The notes: generated by a model not told the origin, from the letters alone. A stretch of 64,000 nt of DNA from Cheiracanthium punctorium (GCA_038373885.1 JAWZYV010013149.1:186001-250000), one strand, 5' to 3'; positions 23,126-35,862 are shown, counted from the stretch's first letter. A program made the numbers and translations.

Positions 23126-24180
23126 CAGTGGCAGCTCGTGGGATACAGCAAGTACAGCCGGGCTGCACTTGAAATTATCAGCACATACTTTAAAATAATT
23201 TATTCTACTAATTTTCCTAAATTCAGATTAGAATTATGGAATTCCTACGGTAAATTAAAAAAATCTCCGATAAAACCCCCCCCCCCCCCCAAAAAAAAAA
23301 AAAAAAAATATTGTGGCCGGATTGCTCATTCAGAAAAAAAGCACTTTAATCTTCCCGCAATTCAATTGGGAAAATCTTTGGTTCAGCCCAGAGCGCTGAA
23401 AAGAGAATTGGCAGCACTGTTGCCATGACAACGACTGCGTAAGCAGCCTCTCCGGCATAGGGAGTATGCAGCTGATACAGCCGATGAAAGATTTTTTAAC
23501 GGCGGCTGAACATGAGAACTCGACTAACTGATTTGCTCAGACGAGAACTGAGGGAGGGGGTAAGGAGAATATATGTTTGGAAAACTCTCGACTTTATATT
23601 GCTGAATTTATCAAGAAGGTAAGCCTGAATAGACGCTTATGAATGGACAATTACCCATCAAAGCAGTATTGTTTTTAAGTAAGCAAAAACTGGCATTTAG
23701 AGGACATGGCGAGCAAGAAAATTCTTTAAACATGGGAAATTTTAAAGAGCTTTTAAAATTATTGATATCTGAATTAAAACAACGCCTTTTTATGGGGACA
23801 TCACTGACCGATTCGCATGTTTAAAAGAAAGGAGGATTGATTTGACTTATAAAAAATAAGTAAGTTTTCTTTTTTTTTTTTTTTTCTTCTCAAGTTATCG
23901 TTACAAAAGAAAATTCTAAGGAAACTTCGAATCAGACATAAATTAATGCAATTTTGAGGATAAGAGCGGCTGGTTGAAATTTATGTCCATTTTATGGAAG
24001 TAAAATAGGATGTCTTACATTTTTTATATAATTTCTTTTTTTTTTTCCCTCGGTGAGGGCTTAATCCGCCAGCTTTCGAATTCAGTAACAAAGATTTTCC
24101 AATCCTCTCCGGAGAAAAGGAAGGGGGAGGGCTCATATGCTTCCGGCTGTACTAACAGTTTTGACCACGGGCCGCCACTG
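23126..24180. mobile_element. Nonautonomous hAT element
   Basis: 1055-bp element with ends CAGTGGCAGCTCGTGGG and, complemented, CAGTGGCGGCCCGTGGT, flanked by the exact 8-bp repeat CCATGTGC at 23118-23125 and 24181-24188. It has a C run followed by an A run at 23278-23308 and no recognisable gene. It landed only 56 bp from the preceding hAT element, in the same older repeat. Confidence 0.93.
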
Positions 24181-24188
24181 CCATGTGC

Positions 24189-24485
24189 CCTATTGATAAT
24201 GGTGTATGTAGCATTTATAGTTCTACCACAGGAAGATTTTCAAGATTTACAATACATTACGCTCTATGGGCAGTGATTCTTTAAAACTTATTTTAGAAAT
24301 ATTTGGCTATTTGAAACGAAGCAAAATTGATATATGTTATTAAGGATTAAAAGATCAAGCTCTCCATCAAAAATAGTGTCGGTATCATTAAAAGTTCTTC
24401 TAAAGGAGTACTCAAAATAATTCTTATACATTACAGTCAATGGCAGCTTAGAGACAGGCATCCATTTGAAGCACAATACTATCCT
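24189..24485 (-). repeat. Hairpin-ended interspersed repeat, minus-strand partial copy
   Basis: Read on the minus strand, this matches the repeat at 12257: TTGTGCTTCAAATGGATG, CACTATTTTTGATGGAGA and CATAGAGCGTAATGTATTG occur in the same order. The copy continues leftward across the two hAT insertions (23070-23117 and before 21500). No terminal hairpin was found on that side. Confidence 0.6.
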
Positions 24486-25662
24486 ACTATATAGTTAATG
24501 ATCTAATGACAATCGTGTGCCTCCTTGAAAAATTGTGCCAAAAGTTGCCAATGTTAACGACATTTGTGATACATTGCCAAATATTCTACAAAAATAATGT
24601 TTCAAAAATTTAACCCACATTGGCGATATTTTCATTAGTATTTGGTGGGAAATCAAAAAATACCTAATGTGATAATATTAAGCTACGATTTCAATGGGAA
24701 TTTAGAAAATTCATTACTTGTGTTCTAATTAAAAGATTTACTGTGTTGTGTTGTGTTCAGGCAAAGCTACGCAAGGTCTATCTGCTTAGGGGATGTGTGT
24801 GAGCGCATGCACTAATGTGTTGGAAAGGGTTTCATAATCGATTCGTTTGGCTTGATTTATCTTTCTTGTTTAATTTATCATTTTATTCATTGCGTCGTTA
24901 AATGAAGCTAAATGGCATATGTTTATTTCTTAACTACAAAATCATGCAAAAATGCTACTATTTTGGCAACTAAAATTAAGAAAATGCTACTAAACTGGCG
25001 GCTTTTTTATGTCGATGAGGTTACTATTGATACTATTTTTGTCTCCTGACAATGGTGGACACCTTGTAATTAGTTTAATATAAAACTGTAATTATGAGAA
25101 AAACTGAAAAAAAAAATTAAGGGTATCATGTTTTTGAAAAATGAGATTTTTCATATTATTGCAATATAAATTGACCAAAATATTGATGTTCAAAGTTCTA
25201 ACATTGGCCAGTCCTACGTTGAGGGTTTTGAAATGCAGAATCATTTATTGAGGTTTGTTTGTAATTTGATACTTAGCATATACTGAAATATTCACAGCCA
25301 TTTCCTGTGTATAGCACCCATTATTCCAGGCTAAAATAAACCCAGCCAAAGTTTTTGCTTGCTGAAAAACTTTAGTTATTCCAAAAAGACCTTCATGCAA
25401 ATGAATAAAAATCTCTTTTCATGTACCACACTGCTGGTATTACAACTTAAGTCTAAAAGGTTTGATTTTGAATTTTAAATCATGACTGTGCAGTTTTAAG
25501 CATGATATAACATGACACTTTTGCTCCATCCCTTCTAAGAAGTTGGGCTAACTGCAGCTCAGTTGGGTTATTCACATTACCATTTTTAATTTTATTAAGT
25601 TTAACATACTGCATTGGCAGAAAAAAATATCTAACTGACTAATAGAGAGTCTTCTGGTGTAG
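24486..25662. other. AT-rich noncoding stretch
   Basis: No gene, inverted ends or repeat array recognised. If the candidate exons at 25663 and 25883 are real, this would be intron. Confidence 0.4.
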
Positions 25663-25704
25663 GAAAAGTGGATTCTTTAAAGAGAATTCAAGGCAAAGTA
25701 TCAG
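25663..25704 (+). other. Weak candidate internal exon (42 bp)
   Basis: Flanked by an AG acceptor (TCTTCTGGTGTAG) and a strong donor (CAG then GTAAGAAC). One frame is open (KVDSLKRIQGKVS). Splicing to the open frame at 25883 would not keep phase, so the pair as drawn does not make one protein. Host gene identity unknown. Confidence 0.25.
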
Positions 25705-25882
25705 GTAAGAACTTTTTTTTTTTCTTTTTCTGATTTATACATAATGTCTGCATTCTCATTCATCAAGAAACTAAGGTTTTTTAGAAATTGTAATAAGGGG
25801 CTTATGATGTGTCCAGAAATTAAATTCTCCATTTAATAACTGAACAGTTTAATAACTAAATAAAAATTTTATTTTATTTTAG

Positions 25883-25999
25883 CCTTCACTAGCTGATTCT
25901 GCTTGTAGTGGCGAACAACCTGCAGATAGTAGAGGATCAGAAAACAGTTGGGAATTTGTATGGTCTGCTGAACATGCGACATCAAGTGCTGTTGCTTAA
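25883..25999 (+). other. Candidate terminal exon of a host gene
   Basis: A T-rich tract ending TTTTATTTTATTTTAG is followed by 38 open codons (beginning PSLADSACSGEQPADS, with SENSWEFVWSAEH) and a TAA stop at 25997-25999. Composition and codon use look more protein-like than the surroundings. A 38-codon open stretch can still occur by chance. I do not recognise the protein. Confidence 0.35.
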
Positions 26000-26302
26000 A
26001 TTATTACAAGCAGTGTTCTTATGTGAAGTATGTCAAAAAGTACTCATCTTATACTAATGTTATTAATTCTCTTTTTCTCCTCTTTTTGTATAATGTATCT
26101 ATTGATTATTTTACTGCACATGTGACTTGCATTTTCATTTAACCCATATTAGGACTGACTGCATTTGTACAGGGATAGCTTTACACAGGCTTGTACAACA
26201 TTTGGTTTGCCAGCACTCAGTTTTTGGCCCACAAAGATGATGAATCGGAAAACAAAATTTATATATTTTAGCCTGACTGAATGAATTACTGTTTCATAGC
26301 TT

Positions 26303-26340
<38 letters not shown>

Positions 26341-26356
26341 TGAGTGAGTGAGAGAT
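26303..26356 (+). repeat. (TG)n(AG)n compound microsatellite
   Basis: A TG run at about 26304-26319 leads directly into an AG run and then TGAG repeats, ending near 26356. Confidence 0.95.
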
Positions 26357-26549
26357 ATATACTAATACTTTAAATGACCTTACCATTTAACATCAGAGAG
26401 AATATCAAAAGGTTACAGAAAATGTTTAGAACCCAATATTTCATTAGAATGCTTTTTTTTTTTTTTTTTAGAAGGGAAGGGTGTCCAAAAATTTTTCCAA
26501 AGCTGTAGCATTATTTTCATTCAAATTTTTTACTATATGTCGATTAGAC

Positions 26550-27624
26550 CAGTGGTCCCTGGGCTGCAGACCCCTGCCGGTCCATGGATCAAATTGTTCC
26601 CGACCACCCAAAGAACATTAAATTACAGTCGAGAGCCAAAAATCCGCAAACGTCCGAAATCTGCACACCTTCTCTGGTGTAAATAATGAAATTCGAAGTT
26701 ATCCACCCCTGATGAAATTGTTAAAAAGTGTCTTGAATCCAGATAAATATGATTCTGATGATGAAAACTTGGGTAATAATAATAATAATATTCATTTGAT
26801 AAAAGTTTAAAGTTAGGAGAAGAATAGCTGAAATTTTTAGAACAGCAAAGTTATGTAAAAAAACAAGAGTTAAGGATAATACACAATTTGCAAAAACAAA
26901 TAATGAAAGAAAGAAACTGAAAGTAGGAAAAAATGATATCTTAAAACAAATCACCACGGAACATACTTTCAAAATTAGAAAAAGGAAATTTTGAAACCAT
27001 TTGCTTTACTAGTTTTCATGTAATTTTTTCTTTTTTCTTCTATGCTGTTGTAGTTAATGAGAAAATATAAGTGAATTACTTTTGAGTGTTTTTATTTCAT
27101 TGTAATTGTATTCTACTTTTTTAAAATCAGAAATGTAATGATTTATCTTTTATGGCCCGGAATCCGTATAAGTCATGGTCTCAAGCTGTGCTGATTTCTG
27201 GCTCTCTACTGTATTTGCATTATTTTATGTACTGTAGTGTATTTCTTTCAGTTGTGTCTGGTTGTGCCAATTTCTAAGAAAATCAAACCAATGGAATAAA
27301 CTAGACACAAGCACCAACACTTTGGGTGTCATTGTCTCCTGTTACCTCAAGACGGAACCCCAGAAGATAAGCTTAGGGTTCTCATGGATTTAGTATTCTA
27401 GTTATTTAAAATGTTAAATCACTTATATTCCTTTTTCTGTGTAACTGTATTTTATTTTGAAGGCATGTTTAAGTGGATCTAAATTAAAATTATTTAATCA
27501 AAATAATATAAAATATAAACAATCAACATGTCTTCTCCCCCCCCCTCCCCCCCCCCCCAGCGGGTTGTAATAAAATTATCAAATGTTAACCCATCTGCAG
27601 CGATAAAAAGATTGGGGAGCACTG
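26550..27624. mobile_element. hAT element (CAGTGGTCCC ends) hosting a Tigger-like MITE
   Basis: Ends CAGTGGTCCCTGGG and, complemented, CAGTGCTCCCCAAT, flanked by the exact 8-bp repeat GATTAGAC at 26542-26549 and 27625-27632. Ends of this kind are typical of Charlie-like hAT elements. The interior is largely taken up by the Tigger-like MITE at 26626-27211, followed by a C run at about 27537-27559. No transposase was found. Confidence 0.9.
26626..27211 (+). mobile_element. Tigger/pogo-like MITE, copy A
   Basis: 586-bp element with ends CAGTCGAGAGCCAAAAATCC and, complemented, CAGTAGAGAGCCAGAAATCA, flanked by TA at 26624-26625 and 27212-27213. CAGTCGAGAGCC-type ends with TA targets are characteristic of pogo/Tigger elements. 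The interior matches copy B (27648-28284) in inverted orientation, including ATCCAGATAAATATGATTCT and AAGTTTAAAGTTAGGAGAAG. No intact transposase. Confidence 0.88.
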
Positions 27625-27647
27625 GATTAGACTATAAAAACTATGTA

Positions 27648-28284
27648 CACTAGAGAGCCAGAAATCTGCACAGTTTGGGACCATGGCTTGTGCAGATTTT
27701 AGAATTTTGCAGATTTCGGACCATAAGAGATAAACCATTACATTTCTTATTTTAAAAAGTAGAATGCAATTACAATGAAATAAAAACACAGTCAAAAGTA
27801 TTTCACTTATATTTTCACATTTAAAAAAAAGCATAGGAGAAAAAAGAAAAAAATTACATGAAGACTAGCAAAGCAAATGGTTTCAAAATTTCCTTTTTCT
27901 TATATTGAAAGCGTGTTCTATAGTGATTTGTTTTAAAATATTTTTTTCTACTTTCAGTTTCTTTCATTCATTTCTTTTTCTTTCTTTCTTTTCTTTATTT
28001 ATTTTTGCAAATTGTAGATTATCGTTAATTCTTGTTTTGTTACAGAACTTTGCTGTTCTAAAAATTTAAGGTATTCTTCTCCTAACTTTAAACTTTTGTC
28101 AAATAGATTTTATTATTATTATTACCCAAATTTTCATCATCATCAGAATCATATTTATCTGGATTCAAGACACAGCAATTTCATCATTGGTGGATGACTG
28201 CGAATTTCATTATTTACATCAGAGTAGGTGTGCGGATTTCGACGTTTGCAGATTTTAGGTCGGTGAATTTTTGGCTCTCGACTG
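27648..28284 (-). mobile_element. Tigger/pogo-like MITE, copy B (inverted)
   Basis: 637-bp copy of the same family in the opposite orientation, with right end GGCTCTCGACTG and left end CACTAGAGAGCC, flanked by TA at 27646-27647 and 28285-28286. It begins 23 bp past the right end of the hAT element at 26550-27624. The A and B copies could pair as a large inverted repeat with a loop of about 436 bp. Confidence 0.88.
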
Positions 28285-28286
28285 TA

Positions 28287-29746
28287 CATACAACAAATCC
28301 TAATATTTATTTAACAAAAAAAACAAAAAAAAAACTTGCATTGAGGAGGCACATTAGTCATCACACTACATTCCTTTGAAATGAGAGGAATAGGCTATGA
28401 GCAGATAGGAATGAGTGAAAAACTGCCATTCTCAACAGACTGGCTTCTTTTGATGGCAACTACACTCTATTAATTTTTTTTTCTTTTAATACAATTATAA
28501 AAAAAATTCTAGGGCTTCAGAATTTCCCCGGACCTCATTCACATGTTTGGGCATATTTTTGCACCCCTGGAAGATTAACTTATTTTTGAAATGATTGCAG
28601 AAGGGCTTTCAAGATAAAATGGAAACTTTTCCTAAATTAACTATTGAAAGTTAAAATTAGTCACTTTCCCTATTCTACTGAAAGTGTTACTTACATAAAG
28701 CATGCCATAATAGGGGGAGGGGGGGGGATAAAAATCAAATGTTTTAATAGCAGAATTTGATAGAAGGTTTTCTTTTAAAAAAAAAAAAAGAAGAAGAAGA
28801 AGATATTCAATTAAAGTTAGTTGAAGATTGGTTTTCAGTGATCCAGAAGATGTGCTGATTCACTCGAAACTGGAAATTATTGAACACCAGTGTTCCAGTA
28901 TGTAGAAAATATTCATAGAGAATGCATTTTACTAGAATTTTATAGCAGTCTTGATCGTCAGAAATATAAAGATCTTATTGCCTTGTAAACTTTGTTTGGA
29001 GTGACACACGTATGTGAGCAAACTTCTTTTTACAGTAAACCACAACAGAAAAGCAATTTTTGGGGGGGAAAAATCCTGTATTGACCCGTGTGTATGTTAA
29101 GATTTGAAAATGTAAAAAGGAATTTCCTGTCAACAAAATAATTCTTATTTTTATCATGGAAAATTACACTCAGCATTTAATTTTTGTTCCTTAAAATAAA
29201 TAATTATTTCCATATTGTTTTCAACATGAAGGTTTATATAGTTAACATAACCCACTGTTGTCACTTAATTTGTTAATTCAGCAATCCAATGAAGCTGATA
29301 TCTTTCATTTTTAGAGTTCTTAAACTCGGAAAATGAAAACAGATGAATATGAAACTAAAGGATTTCTCCAATTTCCCATGATAAATACCTGCAAATGCAC
29401 TCATAATGAAAATCCACGTTTTCAACATATTCTTGTCATTGTGCGAAAGCAGAACTAATTCTAGGAGGGATCAGTGGGGGGCCACGCCCCGGTGTCCTTT
29501 TTAAAAAAAAGTTCCACCCTGTGTCCTTTTGATTCACGTGAGCAGTCGGATGTTGAAAAACTAGACACACTCTTTTGCCTGCAAAGTTTTTTTTTTTTTT
29601 TTTTTTTTTTTAATCTCTAACAACAAAAGAATACCTATAATGGCTGCATCATGAAAAGAATTTTAGTCATTGTTGTCTCTTTTCAAAAAATTTAATAAAT
29701 AACTAGAATTTGTAGAGGAATATATATTGATTAACTGGAATAAATA
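28287..29746. other. AT-rich noncoding stretch
   Basis: No gene or paired element ends recognised. It contains a G run at 28722-28728, (AAG)n at 28789-28802, a T run at 29587-29612 and, at about 29466, GATCAGTGGGGGGCCACGCC, which resembles one end of a CGTAGCC-type MITE without a partner. Confidence 0.45.
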
Positions 29747-29752
29747 TTTATA

Positions 29753-31681
29753 CAGGGATGTTAATTCTGCGCCGAAACACAAATTATTGCGCCGAACTGC
29801 GCTTTTAGCCGATTTTTGCGCCGGTCTGCGCCGAATACGTCATTTTGACTCTTTCAGGGTGTGCCGAAACAGAAATATTGCGCCGAACTGCGCTTGTAGC
29901 CGATTTTTGCGCCGGTCTGCGCCGAATACGTCATTTTGACTCTTTTTTAAATTTTTGCCACGCTCATTTATCTTTTAAAGCGTGTATGGAAAGCTAGTTA
30001 GCAGTAAAGCAAGATTCAAACTGCGTACGAAAGCTGCATTCCGAAGCCATTCTACCCGCCCCGGATCGGACCAGTCTGGCTTTGTTAGTCACCTCAATCA
30101 GGGCCGGCCAGATAGGCAAACAAGTAATCATCGCAACGGGCACCGTTTTTTGTTTATGAAGGAGCACGATTTCCAACTTAAAATCATAAAAGCAATTTTA
30201 AAAAAAGTAAAAGGGACGTCTTTTTCTACGTTTGCAGGGTGGAGTGGGTGTCATGTACTGCAGGGCCGCCCCTGATCTAAACCAGACCGGTCCGTAAAGA
30301 AAACAGTATATTACGGTGACGTCCCAGCCCCTAAAAAATCACGGTTTATGACCCGGCCCGTAGCAAGAATGAAAATTGGAAGCATGACCGGTTTAGAAAT
30401 CAGAATCTAGGCTGTCTGAATTAAGTGGTGTAGTCGTGGGGGGTAGAGATCTGTGCGGGCCCAGGCTTTTGCAGCACGATTCATTCAAGGCACGGGCTGA
30501 CCTCAGCATTTTCTAGAATGGACCGGAACAAGCGTATACTCTTAAAGACGGTCCTCTGCGCTTGCAAAATCGAGCCTTTCCGGAAATTTTTGCTCTCCTA
30601 AAATTTGGATAAGACCAAACGATTGGCTTGTGATTCCCCCCCCCCCCCTACCTTAAATCTTGATTAATATACGAGCTGGACCGGGTCTGAATTTTTTATT
30701 TTGATTAAATGCTGGTCCGGGCTAGACGTTTTCGGCCCATGAAGATCATGAGCGGGGAGATGCCGCCTCACTACTTTTTCATTCGAGCTTATGTCAGCAA
30801 AAGTAAGCGTTCTTCACTTTTCATCATGGACGCATGATTTTTGAGTCTTCCGTTGCGAGTGTTCCTAAACCTTTTTTCTTAAAACTACACCACTGTTTTT
30901 CTTTTTGTGTGTGTGCAGGCTCTACGAGAGGGGGCAGACGGGGGTGGGGGGGCAGACAGGGCGACGCCCCTGGTCCCGTGTTCAGCCAAAGTGCGTCCGC
31001 AAATTTTTCAGAATGTGTTACGAATTTCATTTATAGATCCGTAATTAAAATCTTTATTTTAAAATAGACTAAATTTTGAATACATAATTCTAGAATGATA
31101 TAAACGGCAGAAATGTTAATTCTACCATTTAAATATTAGTATTTTTACAACCTTCGAACATGCATTAAAAGTACCATTGCATATAAGAAATACTTCCCTC
31201 CCACTCTCTTTCCATTTAGCATTTATATGAAAACCATTAAAAAGAGCAGTTTCACACACACAAAAAAAATATTCCTTCCGTCCATGTAAATCCATGTATT
31301 GTTTTTACTAAGTTGCTGATAGCATAGCCTGTATACACCCTTTTTTTTCCAGAGCTTTTCTAAAGTGCTTTCAAATAGTGTTTTGCTTTTAGCAAATGGT
31401 GTTTGCTTGCAAACTTTGCTTTTCTTGTATGCATTTATTGTGTTCCTAAATCTTCAATTTTATGCTCCAAAATCATGTTAATTCTGATCTCGAATCTTAG
31501 TTTTCTTCTCGGAAACTATTTTTTTTTGTGCTCCCGAGGTGCTCCCAAATGGAATTTTTCTGCTCCCAAATAGAATTTTTCTGCTCCCAAATGGAATTTT
31601 TCTGCTCCCGAGGTGCTCCCAAATGAAATTTTTTCTGCTCCCGGGGTGCTCCCAAATCGAGTGTTGGAGTTAATATCCCTG
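29753..31681. mobile_element. CAGGGATG-family element, 1.9 kb
   Basis: Ends CAGGGATGTTAATTCTG and, complemented, CAGGGATATTAACTCCA, flanked by the 6-bp repeat TTTATA at 29747-29752 and 31682-31687. The left side carries a 91-bp tandem duplication rich in GCGCCGAA. The right side carries repeats of TGCTCCCAAAT and TTTTTCTGCTCCC (31530-31660). The middle (30030-30980) is GC-richer, with no recognised gene. Ends, 6-bp duplication and subterminal repeats resemble the elements at 42256 and 60571. Confidence 0.75.
29771..29954 (+). repeat. Two-copy tandem repeat of about 91 bp
   Basis: GCCGAACTGCGCTT at 29791 recurs at 29882, and GCCGAATACGTCATTTTGAC occurs in both units. It lies at the left end of the CAGGGATG-family element and may serve as its subterminal repeat. 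Confidence 0.9.
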
Positions 31682-31687
31682 TTTATA

Positions 31688-32688
31688 CCATTATATGCTT
31701 ATTTTGAACAGAAATGTTACTAATATTTTCATGCATTAACTATAATATTTAAATTGTTTATACTATTAAGTGAATTATTTTTATAGGTGTAATAACTTAA
31801 AAACTGAAAAAAAATTAATAAAAATGGTATGCCACATGAATATTTTTTTACACAATATTAAAATTTCTAATGTATTTTTAAACTCGTGACATCAAAATGA
31901 CGTCATTACATTTATAATATGCTCCTTTTTTTACAGTTATGTCTATCGCCAACATATAGATGATATATCACATGATCATTATTTTAGGCAATCGGAAACT
32001 GAAAACACTTTCTGAAGGTGAAAATTATCAAAAAAATAGTGGAACGATTGAGATTCAGGCCTCACAGTTGTCCTATATTTCCTATATTTTTAAAAAAGTG
32101 CTTAAAAATGTCCTATTTTTGTCCTATATTTAAAAAATATTTAATTTGTCCTATATTTTATAATTTTAATGAAGTTTCAGAATCGACATGACCATTTTTG
32201 AGACTGGTGAAAATCGAGCTAGCAGAGCGTGCGCATGGCTGAAAGCAGATGTTCTTAGGCTGCTCAGCGCTAGCCTGTTGCTATGCGCTATGTGACTATT
32301 GCATTCTCCCCTGCACTATGGAACTACTGCATTCCCGTCACATCAAGTGGAAGGGAATTTGAGCTTGAGTGAATGCGCTGTTCTGAGTGCGTCCGGTTGC
32401 GTTGTTATCAGTCAGTAGTTAACTGGAACTAGCTTTCTCATTGATCTTCCGCATGTTTGTATCGGATTATTTGAGGTAAAGCCAACCAGTGTTGTTGTAA
32501 CACACCTCACAACTTAGTAACTATAATTTAAATTTAATTCTGCGTGTTCGTGATACTCCAGAAAATGTGGTGTGTGTCTCCATCTGCGCGACAGTTTGGG
32601 GGATGTGATCAGCCATCAGCGTATTGGTAGAATTTTGAACATATAGTTTTATAGTTTTGGATAGTTTCCATGAAAGCATTCTTTAAAA
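31688..32688. other. 5' flank of the hAT transposase gene
   Basis: No gene recognised. At about 32070-32157 the string TCCTATATTT or TCCTATTTTT recurs five times. Similar strings occur after the gene at about 40134-40160, in the same orientation, so they may be subterminal repeats of the autonomous element. A GC-richer patch at about 32210-32480 could be the promoter region. Clear inverted ends with target duplications were not found. Confidence 0.4.
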
Positions 32689-34080
32689 ATGCCTCAAGAC
32701 ACAAAATTTAACGACAGATGGCTAGATGAAGATGATGGATCAGGAAACGACATTAAGTTGTGGTGTGCACGTAGTAAAGATGATTTTCACATTTATTACA
32801 ATTTCTGCAAAAAGGACATTTCTATTAGCAATACGGGTAAAATACAGCTTATTCAGCATGCAAAAACTGTCAAGCATAAGAAGAGTGCAAAAGATGCTTG
32901 CGATCGATCACAGACAAAATTCCAAAAACTGTTAACTCCAAATGGTGAAGCAGGTGTATCGCTAAATTTTCCTACCAACTCCTCTGCTGCATGGAATTTA
33001 AATGAGGAAGAAAAAAAATTGAGCAGAAATATAGGTGTTAAATATTGCCAAGCACAATTACTCTTTTTTTTTCCTGTGATGGGGTAAGTGAACTTATTCA
33101 GACTATGTTTCCAAATTGTCCCAAAGCGAAAGGACTGCAGCTGTCAGCCAGGAAAATTTCTTATGAAATTTCTCATGGTTTAGGACCATATTTTTTGAAA
33201 ATATTAGTGCAAGATTTAATCAATAGTAATAGTTTCTTCACTTTGCTATATGATGAAACTCTTAATAAGTCTAATACAAAGCAGTTAGATATTCATGTAA
33301 GATTTTGAAATGCATTAAACAGCCATATTTAGGCACAGAATTTCTTCATCATGCTACTGCAAGTAATGCTGCTTTAATGAAATTCATTATATAAATCAAC
33401 TTCCATTGGCAAAGTTACTCATGTTAGGGTCTTATGGGCCATATGTTAATAAAGCAGTGTTCAAAATAATGGACAAGAATGTGCGTGAGTTGCATGGTGG
33501 TGAAGGATTAGTTAATATTGGTATGTGCAACTTGCACATTGTACATAATGCATTTGGCAAAGGCCTAGTAGTAAAGGCTTTCTCCAGTGTTGTTGAATTT
33601 CTGGAAGATATCGATATATGGTTCCAAAAGTATCCCTCAAGAAAAGGAGATTTGATGACATCAATTTGTAACACAAAAGAGATGGAAGAAAACATATTCC
33701 ATACAATGAGATACGTAAGCAATTGTTGGCTGCCGGTAGTACAGGTTTGCAAAAGAGTGTTATCATTGTTCCCTGCCTTAAAGCAACATTTTTTGACTGA
33801 TCTGGTTCATAACAAGAGTCTACTGCTAAAAAATGACCGCTATCAGAGAATTTGTAAAATACTTAAGTTGCCTTTAACACCTGCATATCTAACTTTCTTG
33901 TTAGTGTTGGTTCCGTATTTGAAGCCTTTTTACAATTTTTGCAAACTGAGGAAACTTTAGTTCATATCTTGTATGATGAAACGAGTAGTTTAGTTCGGAA
34001 ATTACTGTTTCGTTTCATCAACATGGATGATTATTTAACAACAGTAGGAAAAGATTTGCTTACTATACCTTTAAAAAGTA

Positions 34081-35380
34081 TCTCTCTATTCTAAAAAAAA
34101 GTAAAGGCCGCTGTCACCGCCGCTGTCAAAGCTTGTCAGCTTATCTCCTCCTAAACCGTGAGGATTTAAGTTTCGACTAAGGTGCCCACAGATTCGAAAA
34201 ATTCCGAGGAACCTGCTAAGCTGATTTAAATTTCGAAAATCGAATTATTTTAGAAGATATTAATAAAAAAAATGAAAAAATAAACCGAATGGTTGCCAGA
34301 TTTGGCATAAAATCATTCATTCCTTTGCAACAAAGCGTTTCCAAGTATCTAGAATCGCGTGAAATTTACAAACATGAGTTTGAATTACGCCCATTTTACG
34401 CCAAAATAAAAACTATATGAAATAAGTAACTCAAAATGTGTTACACAAAGTTGACAATTTTCAAATAGTAAGTTCGCTTAGACAACAGGAGTTTAGAATT
34501 AGCGATTATTCATTTTTCCAAAACAGAATAACTAATATCTTGAAAATGAAAAATAATTAAAATGCAGATTATTTTAAAGCCGGTTCTCGTCCAGCTGGAT
34601 TATTTGCTACCAGTAGAAATATTTGGCGGCGTTAACTATGCCATTATAGCAGTTATAGTACACTTTGGATATTTGCTAGCGCGACAAGATGGTATAATTC
34701 GTGGTGTTAAGTACGCCAATCTGCAAACGATTATGTAAATGAAAATATAGATAACGGTTTTCCAGTAACCTTAAATGAACAGTAAATATAGGTTGTGAGC
34801 ATGTGTAAATCGCCAAATAATTAAAAGTCGCCATGGGTGGCAGGCTATTCTGTCTGTTCCGTAGCTTTTATTAACTTTACATGTACGCAAGTCGTCAAAT
34901 AATGAAAAATCGCCATGGGTGGCAAATTCGCAAGGTGTCCAATAGGTTTTACATTATTAAAAATACAGCTGAAACAGATGTTCTGATTTTATTATGCTTT
35001 AGCTCCTAATTAATATAACTTTTGAATGGCAACATTAAATATCATTGTGTTTCTGAGGAGTGCAAATAATTTTTCCAGCGATTATAAGCAGATTCCGCAA
35101 TCCAGGTGGAGTATAGCTCAGGACCCGTACAACACGAATTCCCATAACAAAATATCTTCCGTGTTATGAGGGGTAGGGGGTCTACTGTAGTGTGAAGTTT
35201 AAATTTTTATGTACCAATGAAGATGCAAGAACCAAGCAATGTGTAGCTTAGCTCAGTAACATTCTATCTGATCCAATCTTCGGGTTTTGTCTGTTGAAAT
35301 TATGTCTTTTTACGAATAAGCCTGATTAGGGGCCGAATCCCTCATACGAAAAGCGAGCGTAGCGAGCCCTTGGCCCCTAG
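34081..35380 (+). mobile_element. Nonautonomous Helitron, copy 1 (empty of later insertions)
   Basis: 1300 bp from TCTCTCTATTCTAAAAAAAA to CTTGGCCCCTAG, preceded by A (34080) and followed by T (35381). This is the Helitron rule: 5' TC, 3' CTAG, insertion between A and T, no target duplication. Joining the flanks restores the hAT reading frame exactly (codons for PLKS then ILEKEN), which fixes both ends. No helicase gene is present. The same body occurs inverted at 44231-53549 with other elements inside it. Confidence 0.88.
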
Positions 35381-35440
35381 TCCTTGAAAAAGAAAACTTA
35401 AAGTACCTGGATGTAGGTACTGAAGCAAACAGTATCTTAC

Positions 35441-35617
35441 CAGGGACGTACCCAGAAAAAAATTTCGGGGTGGGTCCAAAAATTTCGGAGGGGGTCCAAA
35501 CAGTGAAAAAGGCAGAATTTTATACAACAAAACTTCATCATTATTATTTTGTTTACAAAAACTGAAACTTTGGAGGGGGTCCAGACCCCCTGGACCACCC
35601 CCCTGGGTATGTCCTAG
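35441..35617. mobile_element. hAT-type MITE in the broken transposase gene
   Basis: 177-bp element with ends CAGGGACGTACCCAG and, complemented, CTAGGACATACCCAG, flanked by the exact 8-bp repeat TATCTTAC at 35433-35440 and 35618-35625. Removing the element and one repeat restores the hAT frame (SILQKV). The interior is G-rich on one side and C-rich on the other. Confidence 0.92.
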
Positions 35618-35862
35618 TATCTTACAAAAGGTGGATTCTGAAGAAAGAAAGTGCTTCAAATTAGAGGCCCAAAGCTTTAAAGCAACAGTTTATCTGATGG
35701 AAAAGTTGCCATTAAAAATCTGCAGATTCTCCATACTATCACTCGTAAGGAACCGGTTAGTGTAACAGCAAAAATTGTCAGATGTTTGGCAAAAATGTTA
35801 CCTTGCTGTATATGCTCAGCAGACATTGATAAATTAGTTGATGAATGGCGAATCTATATATC

